Origin: Vulgatibacter incomptus_A
GTDB lineage: Bacteria; Myxococcota; Myxococcia; Myxococcales; Vulgatibacteraceae
Reading direction: 5' to 3'
Assembly: GCA_040391605.1 (NCBI GenBank)
Contig: JBEBXK010000015.1
Span: 1-64,000 of the forward strand
DNA: 64,000 bases
The notes beneath the pieces are model-generated. The model was not told where the DNA came from and did no database searches. It was given only the letters and a program-made list of their open reading frames with translations. Below, piece by piece: positions 18,687 to 27,981 of this stretch; the stretch's first letter is position 1; each line of letters opens with the position of its first letter. Position numbers and translations under genes: made by a program.

Positions 18687-18715
18687 CCCTGCCTGCAGCG
18701 ATCGCGCGGCGCGCG

Positions 18716-19843
18716 CTACTGCAGCACGCCCCTGGCGATCACCTGCTTCTGCACCTCGGACGCCCCCTCGTAGATCCGCAGGGCGCGGATCTCCCGATAG
18801 AGCCGCTCGACCGGCGTGCCCCGGATCACCCCGGCGCCTCCGTGGAGCTGCAGGCTCCGATCGATGATCCGCTGGGCGTTCTCGGTGGAGACGAGCTTGG
18901 CCAGCGCCGCCTCGCGGGTGACCCGCGCCGCGCCCCGATCCTTCACCCAGGCGGCGCGATAGACCAGCAGCCGCGCGGCCTCGAGCTCCGCCTCGCTGTC
19001 GGCGATCATGAACTGCACGCCCTGGAGATCGGCGAGGGGACCGCCGAACTGCCGCCGCCCCTTTACGTGGGCCAGCGCCTCGTCCTGCGCTCGCTGCGCC
19101 ATCCCCAAGGCGGCGGCGCCCACCGTGGTGCGAAAGAGGTCGAGGGTGGTCAGGGCCAGCTTGAAGCCCGCGCCCTCGGCGCCGAGCAGCGCGTCCTTCG
19201 GCAGCCGCGCCTCCTCGAAGAAGACCTCGCCCAGAGGATGCGGCGCCATCGTCTGCTGGGCCTCCACGCGAATCCCCGGGGTGCCCGCCTCCACCAGGAA
19301 GGCCGAGACGCCCTTGGGCCCTTCGGAGGTCCGGGCGAAGAGGGTCATCGCCCCGAAGATCGTCGCGTTGGAGATGAAGCGCTTCTGCCCGGTGATCACC
19401 CACTCGTCCCCGATCCGCTTGGCGCTGCAGGCCACGGCGCCGGCGTCGGAGCCGGCCGCCGGCTCGGTGAGGGCGAAGGCGGCGGGCACCTCGCCTGTGG
19501 CCACCCGCGGGAGGATCCGCGCCTTCTGCGCCTCAGTCCCCGCAAGCGCGATGGGATAGCTCCCCAGGCCCTGCATGGCGAAGGCGAAGTCGCCGAGGCC
19601 CATCCTCCAGGCCAGCGCCTCACGGATCGTGCAAAGCGAGCGTACATCCAGCGGCTCCGCGACCCCGCCATAGGCCTTGGGCACCGAGTAGCGCAGCAGG
19701 CCAGCCTCGCCGAGCTCGCGCAGGATCGAGACGAAGAGCTCGTCCACGCCCTCCTCGCGATCCTCGACGGGCGCCAGGACCTCGTCGCCGAAGGCGCGGG
19801 CCCTGCGGCTCAGCTCATGATGTCGATCCTCGAGAAAGGGCAT
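18716..19843 (-). CDS. Acyl-CoA dehydrogenase family protein
   Basis: An FAD-dependent acyl-CoA dehydrogenase of 375 residues. FAD- and substrate-binding motifs are ALTEPAAGSDAGAVACSAKR, GDEWVITGQKRFISNATIF and, at the C terminus, LQLHGGAGVIRGTPVERLYRE followed by IYEGASEVQK. The ATG at 19843 has a full GGAGG site eight bases upstream; the frame is open further up but lacks family sequence. It sits between the hydratase and CoA-ligase genes. In the 2-aminobenzoate-type cluster a homolog acts on a CoA thioester ring-derived intermediate, but the substrate here is not shown. Confidence 0.9.
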   Translation of the reverse strand: MPFLEDRHHELSRRARAFGDEVLAPVEDREEGVDELFVSILRELGEAGLLRYSVPKAYGGVAEPLDVRSLCTIREALAWRMGLGDFAFAMQGLGSYPIALAGTEAQKARILPRVATGEVPAAFALTEPAAGSDAGAVACSAKRIGDEWVITGQKRFISNATIFGAMTLFARTSEGPKGVSAFLVEAGTPGIRVEAQQTMAPHPLGEVFFEEARLPKDALLGAEGAGFKLALTTLDLFRTTVGAAALGMAQRAQDEALAHVKGRRQFGGPLADLQGVQFMIADSEAELEAARLLVYRAAWVKDRGAARVTREAALAKLVSTENAQRIIDRSLQLHGGAGVIRGTPVERLYREIRALRIYEGASEVQKQVIARGVLQ

Positions 19844-20057
19844 CGGTTCCTCCGTTTGCGTCCATCCAAAGAGCGCACGCCATCGTTCGGCTCGCTCGCC
19901 TGCATACACGCCATCGCACGCGTCGGGTTGAATCTGCTCGCGCCCCTCGACTGCGCCGCTCTGTCTCCGCCGCCTCGAGCGCGCTCCCCGAGAGGCCCGA
20001 TCGCCGCTGGCAGACGAGGCGCCCCGGGGCCGCGCTGCCCACGGGAGGCCTCCCTGC

Positions 20058-20858
20058 TCACGTCCCCGTAAACCGCGCGGGGCGCTTCTCCGTGAACGCC
20101 TCGTAAGCCTCGCGAAAGTCCTTGGTCTGCATGCAGATCGCCTGGGCCCGGGCCTCGTTGTCCAGCGCGCCGAGCAGGCTCGCGTGCTGCTCCTCGTCCA
20201 GGAGCTCCTTGGTCACGCCCAGCGCGAAGGTCGGGCCGGCGGCGAGGCGCCCCGCCAGCGCGAGGGCCCGGGGGAGCACTTCTTCGGTGGGCACCACCTC
20301 GTTGTGGAGGCCGATGGCCTTGGCCTCCTCCGCCAGGATCGGATCGCCGAACATCAGGAGCTCGGTGGCCTTGGCGAGGCCCACGTACCGCGGCAGCAGA
20401 TACGCCGCCCCCATGTCCGCGCCGGCGAGACCCACCTTCACGAAGAGGAAGGCGATCTTCGAGCCTGCCGCCGCCACCCGCAGATCACAGGCCAGGGCGA
20501 TCGCCGCGCCGGCGCCCGCCGTCGTCCCGTTCAGCGCCGCCACCACCGGCTTGCGCAGGCGGCGGATGTTGCGGACGAGATCGCAGGTCATCCGGGTGAA
20601 CTCCACCAGCCCCGGCATATCTCGGGAGAAGAGCTCGCCGATGATGTCGTGGACGTCGCCTCCCGAGCAGAAGGCCCGGCCCGATCCAGTGATCACCACC
20701 GCGCGCACGGGCTCGCGCCTCTCCAGCGCCGCGAAGAGATCGCGCAGCTCCGCGTAGACCTCGAAGGTGAGGGCGTTGAGCTTCTCCGGCCGATCCAGGG
20801 TGATCACGGCGACGCCGTCGTCGCGCTCCTCGTAGCGAAAGCTCTGGGGCTGCATCAT
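20058..20858 (-). CDS. Enoyl-CoA hydratase/isomerase family protein
   Basis: A crotonase-fold protein of 266 residues. Typical motifs are VITLDRPEKLNALTFEVYAEL, RAVVITGSGRAFCSGGDVHD (oxyanion-hole Gly), AALNGTTAGAGAAIALACD and KVGLAGADMGAAYLLPRYVG (acidic catalytic region). The ATG at 20858 is immediately next to the TAG of the RidA gene, so the two are translationally coupled. It probably hydrates or cleaves an enoyl-CoA intermediate in the same pathway as the neighbouring dehydrogenase and CoA ligase. Confidence 0.9.
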   Translation of the reverse strand: MMQPQSFRYEERDDGVAVITLDRPEKLNALTFEVYAELRDLFAALERREPVRAVVITGSGRAFCSGGDVHDIIGELFSRDMPGLVEFTRMTCDLVRNIRRLRKPVVAALNGTTAGAGAAIALACDLRVAAAGSKIAFLFVKVGLAGADMGAAYLLPRYVGLAKATELLMFGDPILAEEAKAIGLHNEVVPTEEVLPRALALAGRLAAGPTFALGVTKELLDEEQHASLLGALDNEARAQAICMQTKDFREAYEAFTEKRPARFTGT

Positions 20859-21269
20859 CTACGACTCCTTCGGGAGGATGCAGGTGGCCTCGATCTCCAC
20901 CAGCGCCCGATCTTCGACCAGGTCGGCGACCTCGACCATCGCCATGGCGGGATAGTTCTTTCCCATATGCTTCTTCCACGCCGCGCCCACGTCGGCCATC
21001 TGCTCCACGTAGGACTGCTTGTCGACCACGTAGATCGTCAGCCGCGCCACGTGCTCCGGCCCGCCTCCCGCCGCGCGGATCACCTCCATCACGTTGGAGA
21101 GCGCCTTCTCCCATTGCTCGTGGAAGACCTCCGATTGGAAGACCTCGTCCTCGTCCCAGCCCACCTGGCCGGCGACGAAGAGGAGGCGCCCCTCGCCGAC
21201 GATGCCATTGGAGTAGCCCTTGGGGCGCTTCCAGCCCGGTGGCTGGATCGCTCGCAGAAGATGATTCAA
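20859..21269 (-). CDS. RidA/YjgF-family protein
   Basis: A RidA-superfamily protein of 136 residues (normal size), with PKGYSNGIVGEGRLLFVAGQVGWDEDEV, ALSNVMEVIRAAGGGPEHVARLTIYV and a C-terminal VEIEATCILP strand. RidA proteins deaminate reactive imines/enamines. In aminobenzoate catabolism an L-PSP-family member is proposed to remove the ring amino group. The start is a TTG (21269) with GAGGAG upstream. Its position inside a CoA-thioester operon argues for this specialised pathway role over general housekeeping. Confidence 0.88.
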   Translation of the reverse strand: MNHLLRAIQPPGWKRPKGYSNGIVGEGRLLFVAGQVGWDEDEVFQSEVFHEQWEKALSNVMEVIRAAGGGPEHVARLTIYVVDKQSYVEQMADVGAAWKKHMGKNYPAMAMVEVADLVEDRALVEIEATCILPKES

Positions 21270-21438
21270 TTTCTCTCCTCGTACTTCATCAGAATCAGAG
21301 CGCTCCGTAGCCGGAGGCGCCCATCGGTTGTCATTGATTCCCCGCTCGCGCGCTGGTCGGGAATGAATCGCATGGCCTGCCCCCTTGCGTGCCGTCCCTT
21401 CACCTCGGGAGCGCCGGCGCCGATCGGATGCCCGGCGG

Positions 21439-22239
21439 TCACGCCAGGACCTCGCCGCCGTCCACGTTGAAGAGCTGCCCCGTGATCGCCGAGGCCGCGG
21501 GATCCGCCAGGAAGACCACCGCCCGCGCCACCTCCTCCGGCTGGATCAGGCGGCCGATGGGGTTCATCCGGGCGAGCTCCGCCACCGACTCATCGTGGCT
21601 GCGGCCGGTGACCTCCGAGATCTTGCGGGCGGACGCCTCCAGCATCTCGGTCTCCGTCCAGCCGGGGCAGACCGCGTTCACCGTGATCCCCTTGGGGGCG
21701 ACCTCGTGGGCCAGCGAGCGGGTGAGGCCGACGACGGCGTGCTTGCTGGCGGTATAGGCGGTCGTATAGCGATAGCCCACCCTGCCGGCGGTAGACGCTA
21801 TATTCACTATGCGTCCACTCCTGCGCTCGAGCATCGAGGGCAGCACCGCGTGGATCACCGAGAAGGTGCCGACCAGGTTCACCTCCAGCACCCGGCGGAG
21901 ATCCTCCACCGTCGTCCGATGCAGGGGCGCGGAGAGCGCGATGCCGGCGTTGTTCACCACCACGTCCACGGGGCCGAAGGTCTCGACCACCGCGGCGACA
22001 CAGGCGTCCACCCCGGCCGCATCGCTGACGTCCAACGCGAAGGCCTTCGCCTCCCCACCGGCGGCCGCGACCGCGGCGACCCCCTCCTCCGAGGCGGCGA
22101 CGTCCCGCGCACAGAGGGCGACCCTGGCGCCAGCCCGGGCCAGCGCCAGCGCACAGGCCTTGCCGATCCCGCGGCTCGCGCCGGTGACCAGCGCCACCCG
22201 CCCCAGGAGCGGCCTCGCCCCTCGCTCGTTCTCATGCAT
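21439..22239 (-). CDS. SDR-family oxidoreductase (3-hydroxyacyl-CoA / ketoreductase type)
   Basis: A classical short-chain dehydrogenase of 266 residues. It has the NAD(P) motif VTGASRGIGKA, the NNAGIA motif, catalytic Ser in NIASTAGR, the YTASKHAV Tyr-Lys pair and the C-terminal FNVDGGEVLA. An ATG at 22239 gives the family-length protein; no strong ribosome-binding site is visible. It is the first gene of the minus-strand cluster leading to RidA, hydratase, dehydrogenase and CoA ligase, so a hydroxyacyl-CoA dehydrogenase role is likely. Confidence 0.88.
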   Translation of the reverse strand: MHENERGARPLLGRVALVTGASRGIGKACALALARAGARVALCARDVAASEEGVAAVAAAGGEAKAFALDVSDAAGVDACVAAVVETFGPVDVVVNNAGIALSAPLHRTTVEDLRRVLEVNLVGTFSVIHAVLPSMLERRSGRIVNIASTAGRVGYRYTTAYTASKHAVVGLTRSLAHEVAPKGITVNAVCPGWTETEMLEASARKISEVTGRSHDESVAELARMNPIGRLIQPEEVARAVVFLADPAASAITGQLFNVDGGEVLA

Positions 22240-22277
22240 GCGGCAGAGACTAACCGACGGGCGATCGAACCGACAAC

Positions 22278-24020
22278 CTAGACGAAGCGCGGCACGCCGC
22301 GGCCATGGGTCCCCGGCGGCGAGAGGTCGGGGCGAAACGGCGGGGTCTCTGTCGAGCGCGGCCCGTCGCCGAAGATCGCCTGCCCCTGGTGGATCAGATA
22401 ATCCGCCGTCCGCGCGGCCAGCGCCTGGATCGTCAGCCCCGGATTCGCAGAGCCCTGGCTCGGCATCACGCTCCCGTCGCAGACGAAGAGGTTGGGGATG
22501 TCGTGGCTGCGGCAGAAGCCATCCACCACCGAGGTCCGGGGATCGCTGCCCATCCGCGCGGCGCCGACCAGGTGGGCGTAGCGCGCCTCCTGGACCACCT
22601 CCTCCGCGCCGGCGGCCCACATCACGTCCATCACGCGCTTCTTGCCGAATTCGATCAGCCGATGATCGTTGTCGTGGAGGCCGAAAGTGACCTTCGCCAC
22701 CGGCAGGCCGTGGCGATCGCGCTCCTCGGCCAGGGTGACGCGGTTGTCCTCCCAGGGGAGGATCTCGCCCAGCAGCCCGAGGCCGGCCCAATGGTTGTAG
22801 TCCATCATCAGCTGGCGCATCCCCCAACCCCAGGCGCCCTTCGCCACCATCATCTGCTTGGCGAAGGCGATGGGCAGCGGTCCCACCGTCTGGATCGCGA
22901 AGCCCCTGGCGAAGCCGCGCGTGGGATCGGTCTCGTAGTCGTGCTCGGTCATGGCGTGGGCGGGGGGCGCCTTGTACATCCGCACCGGCCGATCGAAGCG
23001 GCCGAGGATCACGTTCCCCGCCTGGGCCATCAGGTACCTGCCCACCGTGCCGCTCGAGTTCGCCAGGCCGTCTTCGAAGCGCGGCGCCGCCGAGTTCAGC
23101 AGGAGCCGCGGCGTCTCGATGGCGTAGGCGCAGACGATCACCGCCCGCGCCCGCTGGAAGACCGAGCGCCCGTCGGGATCGAAGTAGCTCACCCCCGTCA
23201 CCTTGCCGTGCTTGTCGACCTCGATCCGCCCGGCCATGCAGCCGTCGCGGATCTCCGCGCCGTGGGCCAGCGCGTCGGGGACGTGGGTGATCAACGTGCT
23301 CGCCTTCGCGCCGACCTTGCAGCCCTGGATGCAGAAGCCCCGGTAGATGCAATGGGGTCTGTCGCCGCGGGATCCGGTGAGGATCGCGACCGGTCCCCCC
23401 GCGCTCACCTGCATGCCCAACGCGGTGCAGCCGCGGATCAGCACGTTGCCGACCTCGCCGACCGGATGCGGGCCGAAGGGGTAACCGTGGGGATCGCCCC
23501 AAGGGAAGTACGCCGGCCCGGCCACCGGCATCTCCAACTCCAGGAGCTCGTAGTAGGGCTTGAGCTCCTCGTAGCGGATCGGCCAATCGGCTCCGACTCC
23601 GTCGAGGGTGTGGATCTGAAAGTCGGAGGGGTGGAGCCTCGGCGCGAACGACGCCCAATGGACCGTGCCGCCGCCGACGCCCCTGCCGCTGTTGTTCGCG
23701 CCGAGGGCCAGCGGATGCTCGCCGCCGGTGATCCGCGGCTCGGTCCAATAGAGCTGATGCGAGCCCTTCTCGTCGCTGACCCATTGACGCTCGGTGTCCC
23801 AGAACGGGCCCGCCTCCAGCCCCACCACCCGGAAGCCCGCCCGGGCCAGGCGCTGCAGCAGCACGCCACCCGCAGCGCCGACGCCGACGATCACGTAATC
23901 CGCCGTCTCCTTCAGCGGGTAGCGCTTCATCGGCGCGTGGATCCGCTGCATCGGGCCGAGCTCGTGGTCGTCGCCCTTCGGCCCGCGAAAGGGACCGCCC
24001 AGCGGCGCGTCCCGGCTCAA
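22278..24020 (-). CDS. GMC-type FAD-dependent oxidoreductase (gluconate dehydrogenase large-subunit-like)
   Basis: A flavoprotein of 580 residues. The N-terminal dinucleotide-binding motif is DYVIVGVGAAGGVLLQRLA. An FAD-contact segment (ANNSGRGVGGGTVHW) follows, then a ferredoxin-like CIYRGFCIQGCKVGAKAS. The C-terminal catalytic part has HLVGAARMGSDPRTSVVDGF and NPGLTIQALAARTADYL. This matches large subunits of membrane-linked sugar-acid or alcohol dehydrogenases. The TTG start at 24020 overlaps the upstream TGA and has GGGAGGG in front. No Tat signal is seen, although the partner is subunit-3-like and the third gene is a membrane protein. Confidence 0.87.
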   Translation of the reverse strand: MSRDAPLGGPFRGPKGDDHELGPMQRIHAPMKRYPLKETADYVIVGVGAAGGVLLQRLARAGFRVVGLEAGPFWDTERQWVSDEKGSHQLYWTEPRITGGEHPLALGANNSGRGVGGGTVHWASFAPRLHPSDFQIHTLDGVGADWPIRYEELKPYYELLELEMPVAGPAYFPWGDPHGYPFGPHPVGEVGNVLIRGCTALGMQVSAGGPVAILTGSRGDRPHCIYRGFCIQGCKVGAKASTLITHVPDALAHGAEIRDGCMAGRIEVDKHGKVTGVSYFDPDGRSVFQRARAVIVCAYAIETPRLLLNSAAPRFEDGLANSSGTVGRYLMAQAGNVILGRFDRPVRMYKAPPAHAMTEHDYETDPTRGFARGFAIQTVGPLPIAFAKQMMVAKGAWGWGMRQLMMDYNHWAGLGLLGEILPWEDNRVTLAEERDRHGLPVAKVTFGLHDNDHRLIEFGKKRVMDVMWAAGAEEVVQEARYAHLVGAARMGSDPRTSVVDGFCRSHDIPNLFVCDGSVMPSQGSANPGLTIQALAARTADYLIHQGQAIFGDGPRSTETPPFRPDLSPPGTHGRGVPRFV

Positions 24021-24778
24021 TGGGTCCCTCCCTGCCCCGGCGCACAGAGGAGGGCTGCCTCTCCGCCGACGTCCTCGAAGCCGGCACTATATGTATCTGG
24101 AGGGGGCGCCCAGGCGTAGCGCTGCTCCGCGACCTCCCAGGGCTCGGGCTCGCCGCGCTCCAGCCGCATATAGCCCCGCGGATACGCAGGGCCTCCGAAG
24201 CCGATCTCGTCCCAGGCCCAGGGGTGGGCGTAATAGGCGCCCACCGCGTCGCCCAGGAGCATCAGGAAGAATCGATGCGCCGGCATTCGCTCCCAGATCG
24301 CCTCGCCCGCCAGGGGCGTGTTGTCGTGGAGGCTCTTGAGCAGCGCCTCCTGCTCGCGCAGGCCCAGGCCCGCGAAGGCGCCGCCATGGAGCTCCGTGGC
24401 CATCGCCTCGATCCCCTCCATCCCCAGCCGGTAGGCCTCATCGTCGTCCGGCATCCCGTCGTAGCGGTAGCCGTCCCTCACTCCGAGGTGCAGGCGCTCG
24501 TCCACGTAGTGGAGCAGCGGGATCCGATGGGCCTCGTCGCGATCGTCCTGGGGCAGGAGGCGATCGAAGACCGCCTCCATCAGCCGCGCCTCCTCCTCGT
24601 TGAAGAAGCGGATCGGCGGGATCTGCTCCACCCGCTCCGTCACCACCTTGCGGGTCGCCTCGTCCCAATACGCGGCCTGGCTCATCACGTGATACCCAGG
24701 ATAATAGCCGGGCTGCGCTCTGGGCTGCAGCGGCGCGCCGGTGGCGGGATCGATCGGGAGCTTCGCCCGGGCGCTCAT
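24017..24778 (-). CDS. Gluconate 2-dehydrogenase subunit 3-like protein
   Basis: A protein of 253 residues in the gluconate 2-dehydrogenase subunit 3 family. Supporting segments are FFNEEEARLMEAVFDRLLPQ, LHYVDERLHLGVRDGY, FLMLLGDAVGAYYAHPWAWD and EIGFGGPAYPRGYMRLE. These small subunits help mature or anchor the GMC flavoprotein. The ATG at 24778 follows GGAGGGAGCG and overlaps the stop of the membrane-protein gene. The usual cytochrome c subunit is absent from the cluster. Unlike many homologs it lacks a twin-arginine signal. Confidence 0.82.
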   Translation of the reverse strand: MSARAKLPIDPATGAPLQPRAQPGYYPGYHVMSQAAYWDEATRKVVTERVEQIPPIRFFNEEEARLMEAVFDRLLPQDDRDEAHRIPLLHYVDERLHLGVRDGYRYDGMPDDDEAYRLGMEGIEAMATELHGGAFAGLGLREQEALLKSLHDNTPLAGEAIWERMPAHRFFLMLLGDAVGAYYAHPWAWDEIGFGGPAYPRGYMRLERGEPEPWEVAEQRYAWAPPPDTYSAGFEDVGGEAALLCAPGQGGTH

Positions 24779-25809
24779 CGCTCCCTCCGCATCGCGCTGG
24801 CGAGGAGGCCCATGAAGCCGGAGGCGGCGAAGAGCAGCGGCGCCAGGATCGGCGGACCGTACATGACGTTGTACGCCAGATGCGCCTTGCCCCCCGAACG
24901 TCGCAGCACGCCGCGGGCGTGGTACCAGAAGCCGACGCCGCCGTTCGCGATGGCCAGCGCCGAGACGACCGGGAGCGCGCCGTGGGCCAAGCGACGGCTG
25001 AAGATCGCGCCAACGCCTGCAGCGGCGAGCATCGGCGCCACGATCACCGGCGTCCACTGTGCCTTGTAGCGGAAGCCGTTCTTGTAATGGGAATACAGCG
25101 CCTCGAAGCCGCTGAAGACCGCCGAGGCCGCCGCCGCCGCCGCCATGTGTTTCTGAAAGCGGCCCTCCCGGACCTCGTTCGCCAGCGAGAGGCCGCCGCG
25201 CGTCCGCCCCACCGGCAGCAGCCCCGCCCAGGCCGAGCGGCGGCGCTCGCCGAAGACGGGCTGGAAGCGGCCCCGTGGATCGTCCTCTCGTCGCAGATAG
25301 GAGGCGACGAGGCCGAGGTAGCCGGGGATCGCGAAGAGGAGCGGCGCCAGGATCGGCGGCCCCATCACCACGTTGTTCACCGGCAGCCGCCAGCCCCCCG
25401 GCTTACGGCGGATCCCCTGTACATGGAAGCCGAAGCCCAGGAGGCCGCCGGCGATCACCGCCGCCGACGCCAGCGGCAGCGCGAGCCTCGACGCCCGGCG
25501 GCTGACGACCGCCCAGATCGCCGCCGCCACGAGCGGCGGCGTGAGCACGATCGGCGTGTACATGAAGCGGCTGCCGTAGCTCCCCCGATAGTGCTCGTAC
25601 GAGACCTCGAGGCCGGCGAGGAGCGCCGCTCCCGCCGTCACCGCAGCCAGGCTCCGCTGAAACCGCCCCTCGCGCAGATGCTGGGCCAGGATGATCCCTT
25701 CGCGTCCCAGGCCACGGGGGATCCACTCGGTGGGTGAGGGGCGGCCGCGGCTCGTCCGGGTCGGAAGGCTCCACGTAGAGCTACGCCGGGACAAGAGAGG
25801 ACTTCGCAT
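24775..25809 (-). CDS. Membrane protein with internal duplication, GMC cluster
   Basis: An inner-membrane protein of 344 residues with unknown function and two obviously homologous halves (about 45-175 and 212-341). Each half starts with a REGRFQ motif. It continues through a membrane helix with a Glu and an SHYKNG or EHYRGS loop, W/YTPIV and a TM pair, and a G-GF-YHxxGxxR motif. Each half ends with a NVVMGPPILAPLLF or NVMYGPPILAPLLF helix. The conserved His and Tyr residues in both halves could ligand heme or metal. It is the first gene of the string leading to the subunit-3-like and GMC genes, so it is a candidate membrane anchor or electron acceptor for that dehydrogenase. Confidence 0.75.
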   Translation of the reverse strand: MRSPLLSRRSSTWSLPTRTSRGRPSPTEWIPRGLGREGIILAQHLREGRFQRSLAAVTAGAALLAGLEVSYEHYRGSYGSRFMYTPIVLTPPLVAAAIWAVVSRRASRLALPLASAAVIAGGLLGFGFHVQGIRRKPGGWRLPVNNVVMGPPILAPLLFAIPGYLGLVASYLRREDDPRGRFQPVFGERRRSAWAGLLPVGRTRGGLSLANEVREGRFQKHMAAAAAASAVFSGFEALYSHYKNGFRYKAQWTPVIVAPMLAAAGVGAIFSRRLAHGALPVVSALAIANGGVGFWYHARGVLRRSGGKAHLAYNVMYGPPILAPLLFAASGFMGLLASAMRRER

Positions 25810-26073
25810 CCCCCCAGCCTAAGGCGCCCTCCCCGGAAGGGAACCTGGGCCCCTGCGCCACCTGTCAGGGCGTGGACAACTGCCTCATGGCGGCGGCCCC
25901 TGCCAGAAGGACACTGCTGCCAGAACGACTCCGCTTGCGCGGGTGGCGCTCCTCAGGATCCACGCGACCCTGGCTGTCGTCTCTCAGCGATCCGCCTCTC
26001 CCCCGGCAGGGCGGCGACCCGCCGGCCCAAGCTTTCACCCGAGCTGGGGAGCGATCGCCTCTTCGTGCGGCCG

Positions 26074-27912
26074 CTACCATCCACACTGCTGGCCGCGGTT
26101 CTGCTCGGTCAGCCAGGTCTGCAGTGGCTCGAAGTAATCGAGGATGGCGCTGGCGTCCATCTCGCGATGGCCGGTGATCGCCTCCATCGCGTCGGGCCAG
26201 GGCTTGCTGGCGCCGAGGGCGAGCATCGCCCGCAGCTTCTCGCCAGCGGCCTCGCTCCCGTAGATCGAGCAGGAAGCCAGCGGCCCCTCATGGCCCGCCG
26301 CCTCGCAGAGCGCCTTGTGGAACTGGAACTGCAGCACGTGGGCGAGGAAGTAGCGGGTGTAGGGGACGTTCGCGGGGATGTGGTACTTCGCGCCCGGATC
26401 GAAGTCCGCCTCGGTGCGGGCCACCGGCGCGGCGACGCCCTGGTAACGCTCCTTCAGATCCCACCAGCTCTGGTTGTACGACTGCGGCGTGGTCTTCCCG
26501 CTGAAGACGTCCCAACGCCATTGGTCGATCATCTTCCCGAAGGGGAGGAAGACGATCTTGCTCAGCGCCTGCTTCATCTGGACGTTGATCAACCCCTTCT
26601 GATCCGAAGGCAGCCGGCTGATCAGCCCCAGCTTCTTCAGGTAATCCGGCGTGATCGAGAGCGCGATGGCGTCGCCGATCGCCTCGTGGAAGCCGTCGTT
26701 GGCACCGCTCTGGAAGAGCACTGGCAGCGTGTCGTACTGCTGGTAATAGTAGTTATGACCCAACTCGTGGTGGATCGTGATCAGATCCTCCTCCGTGGGC
26801 CGGATGCACATCTTGATGCGGACGTCGCCTGCCGAGGTGATGTCCCATGCGCTGGCGTGACAGACCACGTCTCGATCCTGGGGCTGCACCAGCATCGAGC
26901 GGGTCCAGAAGGTCTCGGGCAGCGGCTCGAGGCCCAACGAGGTGAAGAAGGACTCGCCCAGCTTCGCCATCTTCAGCGCGTCGTACTTCTGCCGCTTCAG
27001 CGCCGCGTCCACGTCCAGGCTCACCGCGCCCTTGTACGGCTCCACCAGCGGATAGATGCTGGTCCACTCCTGCGCCCACATATTGCCGAGGAGGTGCGCC
27101 GGGATCGGGCCCCGGGCCGGGACCCGCTCCTTGCCGTACCTCTTCACGAGCTGGCTGCGGACGTAGCAGTGGAGCTCGTCGTAGAGCGGCTTCACCTGCC
27201 CCCACAGCCTCTCGGTCTCCGCCTCGAAGTCCGCCGCGCTCATGTCGTAGCCGGACTTCCACAGCTCGCCCAGATCCTCGAAGCCCAGCTCACGGGCGCC
27301 TGTGTTCGCCAACTCCACCTGGCGTGCATAGAGCGGCCTCATCTCGCGGGAGATCGAGTGCCAGCCCACCCACGCGTCCAGGAGCTCCTCGTATTTGCGG
27401 CTGCTGGAGAGCGTCGCGGAGAGCTCGCCGAGATCCCTACACTTGGTGTTGCCATCGGGACCACACCACTTGCCCTTGCCGTAGATCCCCTCGAGCTTCG
27501 CCGCCAGCCCCGCCAGCTCGCTGCGCGCTGCAGGATCCGCCGGCGCTGGCAGCGCCGAGGAGAGGCGCAGCAGGTGGAGCAGACGGCCGGTGGTCTCGTC
27601 CACCTCCACGCCGTCGAAGCGGCGGGAGTCGGCGATGGCCTGGGAGAGGTAGGCCATCAGCTCCTCGTTCGCCCAGGCAGCGAGGTTCTCGGAGTCGTCC
27701 GTGATGTAGGTGCTCTTCACCCACTCCGCGGTGGCGACCCGGGTGTAGATCTGCTTGAGCTCGGCGTCGACCCTGGCCACGAAGGCCTGTGCGTCGGCGG
27801 CGGTGGGCCCCGGGGGCGACGCCTCGACCTCGGCGACGGGGGCGGGCGCCGTGGCGCAGGCAGCGAGGGAGAGCGCGAGCGCGAGACTCGGAATCAGCTT
27901 GTAGAGGTTCAT
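26074..27912 (-). CDS. M2-family metallopeptidase lipoprotein (ACE-like peptidyl-dipeptidase)
   Basis: A zinc peptidase of 612 residues. The signal peptide ends in the lipobox LSLAACAT, so it is likely a lipoprotein. The core is an M2 (angiotensin-converting-enzyme family) domain. The zinc site is HELGH at 382-386 in IHHELGHNYYYQQYD, and the third ligand Glu is in FHEAIGDAIALS. Upstream and downstream helical segments are typical (W-rich GYDMSAADFEAE, WDITSAGDVRIKMCIRPT). Its physiological substrate is unknown. The ATG at 27912 is the only sensible start, and no ribosome-binding site is obvious. Confidence 0.92.
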   Translation of the reverse strand: MNLYKLIPSLALALSLAACATAPAPVAEVEASPPGPTAADAQAFVARVDAELKQIYTRVATAEWVKSTYITDDSENLAAWANEELMAYLSQAIADSRRFDGVEVDETTGRLLHLLRLSSALPAPADPAARSELAGLAAKLEGIYGKGKWCGPDGNTKCRDLGELSATLSSSRKYEELLDAWVGWHSISREMRPLYARQVELANTGARELGFEDLGELWKSGYDMSAADFEAETERLWGQVKPLYDELHCYVRSQLVKRYGKERVPARGPIPAHLLGNMWAQEWTSIYPLVEPYKGAVSLDVDAALKRQKYDALKMAKLGESFFTSLGLEPLPETFWTRSMLVQPQDRDVVCHASAWDITSAGDVRIKMCIRPTEEDLITIHHELGHNYYYQQYDTLPVLFQSGANDGFHEAIGDAIALSITPDYLKKLGLISRLPSDQKGLINVQMKQALSKIVFLPFGKMIDQWRWDVFSGKTTPQSYNQSWWDLKERYQGVAAPVARTEADFDPGAKYHIPANVPYTRYFLAHVLQFQFHKALCEAAGHEGPLASCSIYGSEAAGEKLRAMLALGASKPWPDAMEAITGHREMDASAILDYFEPLQTWLTEQNRGQQCGW

Positions 27913-27981
27913 GGGCGCGCATCCTATTCCAATTGGGGCGCACCGAAAAACCCTCTTTCTTTACCTGCCGCCGCTCCTCGC

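Noticed and set aside
22305..24119. A plus-strand open frame of about 600 codons
   Set aside because: It is antisense to the GMC oxidoreductase gene, with biased composition and no motif.
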